NCBI GenBank assembly: GCA_041584055.1
Contig: JBFHER010000186.1
Location: forward strand, 1 to 7,296
Direction of reading: 5' to 3'
Length of the DNA: 7,296 nucleotides
From: JBFHER01 sp041584055
GTDB lineage: Bacteria > Bacteroidota > Bacteroidia > Bacteroidales > UBA5342
Under the pieces are notes generated by a model. That model saw nothing but the letters and a program-made list of their open reading frames with translations, was not told the origin of the DNA and ran no database searches. Numbering within the stretch: the first letter of the stretch is position 1; each line of letters opens with the position of its first letter. The position numbers were made by a program, and so were the translations under genes. Below are positions 6,989 to 7,296 of this stretch, piece by piece.

Positions 6989-7008
6989 CAACATTTCAAA
7001 AATTGTTG
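6989..7008 (+). terminator. Weak stem-loop directly after the nitroreductase stop
   Basis: CAACATTT and AATTGTTG form an 8-bp stem with one T-T mismatch around a CAAA loop, starting at the first base after the TAG. The stem is AT-rich and is followed by only TTCGTT, with no long T-run. It could end the four-gene transcript or simply protect its 3' end. Confidence 0.3.
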
Positions 7009-7020
7009 TTCGTTACGCGG

Positions 7021-7175
7021 GACACGTGACATTTCGCTAGCGCGGATTTGCAATCCCTTTGCCAGTGCGGATTTGCAATCCGTGCGATCTGCCCGGAATA
7101 TGTTTCATAAATACCACGCGATGCAATCGCCCGGCAGCAAGGGTTTTTCGTGACACGTGACACGTTTTTCGTGAC
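7021..7175. repeat. Composite REP-like intergenic repeat with serial short-loop hairpins
   Basis: This non-coding block is rich in small palindromes. CGCTAGCG is at 7035-7042. GCGGATTTGCAATCC occurs twice, at 7042-7056 and 7067-7081, each folding as GGATT-TGC-AATCC. TATG-TTT-CATA is at 7099-7109. GCGAT-GCA-ATCGC is at 7118-7130. An imperfect outer pair, CTGCCCGG (7089-7096) and CCGGCAG (7131-7137), encloses the last two hairpins. The block is bounded by identical GACACGTGAC copies at 7021-7030 and 7152-7161. Hairpins of this kind resemble REP sequences mobilised in trans by RAYT (Y1 tyrosine) transposases, and I recall GCGGATTTGCAATCC-type repeats as common in Bacteroidota. No transposase is present here, so it would be a non-autonomous copy. 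The structure is seen directly; the REP assignment is inference. Confidence 0.6.
7144..7175. repeat. 21-bp-period direct repeat of TTTTTCGTGAC
   Basis: TTTTTCGTGAC occurs at 7144-7154 and 7165-7175, separated by ACGTGACACG, so that CGTGAC appears three times in 32 bp. The internal GACACGTGAC is identical to the copy at 7021-7030. It forms the right-hand border of the hairpin cluster and abuts the 18-bp tandem array without a gap. Confidence 0.6.
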
Positions 7176-7279
7176 CTCCAACCCCTTATAACCCTCCAAC
7201 CCCTTTTAACCTTCCAACCCCTTCTAACCTTCCAACCCATTATAACCCTCCAACCCTTTAACCTTCCAACCCCTTAACC
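7176..7279. repeat. Six-unit tandem repeat, 18 bp shortening to 16 bp
   Basis: Four 18-bp units (7176-7193, 7194-7211, 7212-7229, 7230-7247) and two 16-bp units (7248-7263, 7264-7279) share the pattern YTCCAACCC, a variable centre, then TAACC; the last units lose two bases from the variable centre. The unit begins CTCC or TTCC in alternating fashion. The plus strand is almost free of G and the minus strand carries regular GG, GGG and GGGG runs. It has no coding sense: the minus-strand reading is a repetitive six-residue peptide caused by the 18-bp period. It may be an intergenic minisatellite expanding by slippage. Confidence 0.85.
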
Positions 7280-7280
7280 T

Positions 7281-7296
7281 TTCGACTATTCGACTA
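7281..7296. repeat. Octamer TTCGACTA in two tandem copies, cut by the window edge
   Basis: Copies at 7281-7288 and 7289-7296 follow the 16-18 bp array after a single T. The second copy ends at the last base of the window, so the array may continue. The unit differs in composition from the preceding array, which makes this a second, separate tandem repeat placed directly after it. Confidence 0.55.

Noticed and set aside
7021..7030. CACGTG as a bHLH-type E-box or other known operator
   Set aside because: The hexamer is a eukaryotic regulator site; here it is part of a repeated decamer in an intergenic element, with no gene start next to it.
6996..7199. Second minus-strand frame across the hairpin and tandem-repeat block
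   Set aside because: Its residues follow the DNA repeats, not protein constraint, and it overlaps the frame above; it is most likely chance.
7037..7240. Minus-strand reading frame with a GWKVRR/GWRVIR repeat peptide
   Set aside because: It is produced by the 18-bp tandem repeat (a multiple of three) and runs through the hairpin cluster; it has no domain and no initiation context.
7021..7279. CRISPR array
   Set aside because: Repeat units are contiguous or 10-25 bp apart, with no uniform unique spacers of about 30 bp and no cas genes.

Overview
The window is a piece of a Bacteroidota chromosome, read from the sequence alone. Several observations support this. Lineage-typical families are present (a DUF3078 outer-membrane barrel, and a DUF2520 Rossmann protein paired with a KdsC-type phosphatase). 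There are no Shine-Dalgarno sequences and the DNA before start codons is A/T-rich. TAnnTTTG-type -7 boxes lie in the divergent intergenic region. The order or family within the phylum cannot be fixed. The gene set would suit a Bacteroidales- or Cytophagales-like organism, but that is only a guess.

Layout. (1) 3-1121, plus strand: a cysteate synthase lacking its N-terminus, which lies outside the window. It is a PLP enzyme making L-cysteate from phosphoserine and sulfite. In a bacterium of this phylum the likely purpose is the head group of capnine-type sulfonolipids. (2) 1216-2526, minus strand: a two-gene unit, convergent with the first gene, encoding a DUF2520 Rossmann protein and then a KdsC-like HAD phosphatase (Kdo 8-phosphate phosphatase) 3 bp downstream. 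(3) 2527-2637: a divergent promoter region. (4) 2638-6988, plus strand: four tightly packed genes, namely a DUF3078 outer-membrane beta-barrel with a long N-terminal extension, a DUF354 GT-B-like protein, a FemAB/GNAT-fold transferase and an NfsA-like nitroreductase. The first three are joined with 0 bp spacing and an 8-bp overlap, and the fourth follows after 9 bp. (5) 6989-7296: a gene-free, repeat-rich tail. It holds a weak stem-loop, a REP-like cluster of three-base-loop hairpins flanked by GACACGTGAC copies, six units of a 16-18 bp tandem repeat (CCAACCCC...TAACC), and two copies of TTCGACTA running to the window edge.

Functionally the window leans towards the cell envelope: a sulfonolipid precursor enzyme, Kdo formation for LPS, an outer-membrane barrel, and a coupled glycosyltransferase-like/FemAB-like pair. 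The most interesting unexplained items are the coupled DUF3078-DUF354-FemAB-nitroreductase unit, whose joint function I cannot name, and the composite repeat element after it. No CRISPR array, tRNA, rRNA, transposase or phage gene was seen.
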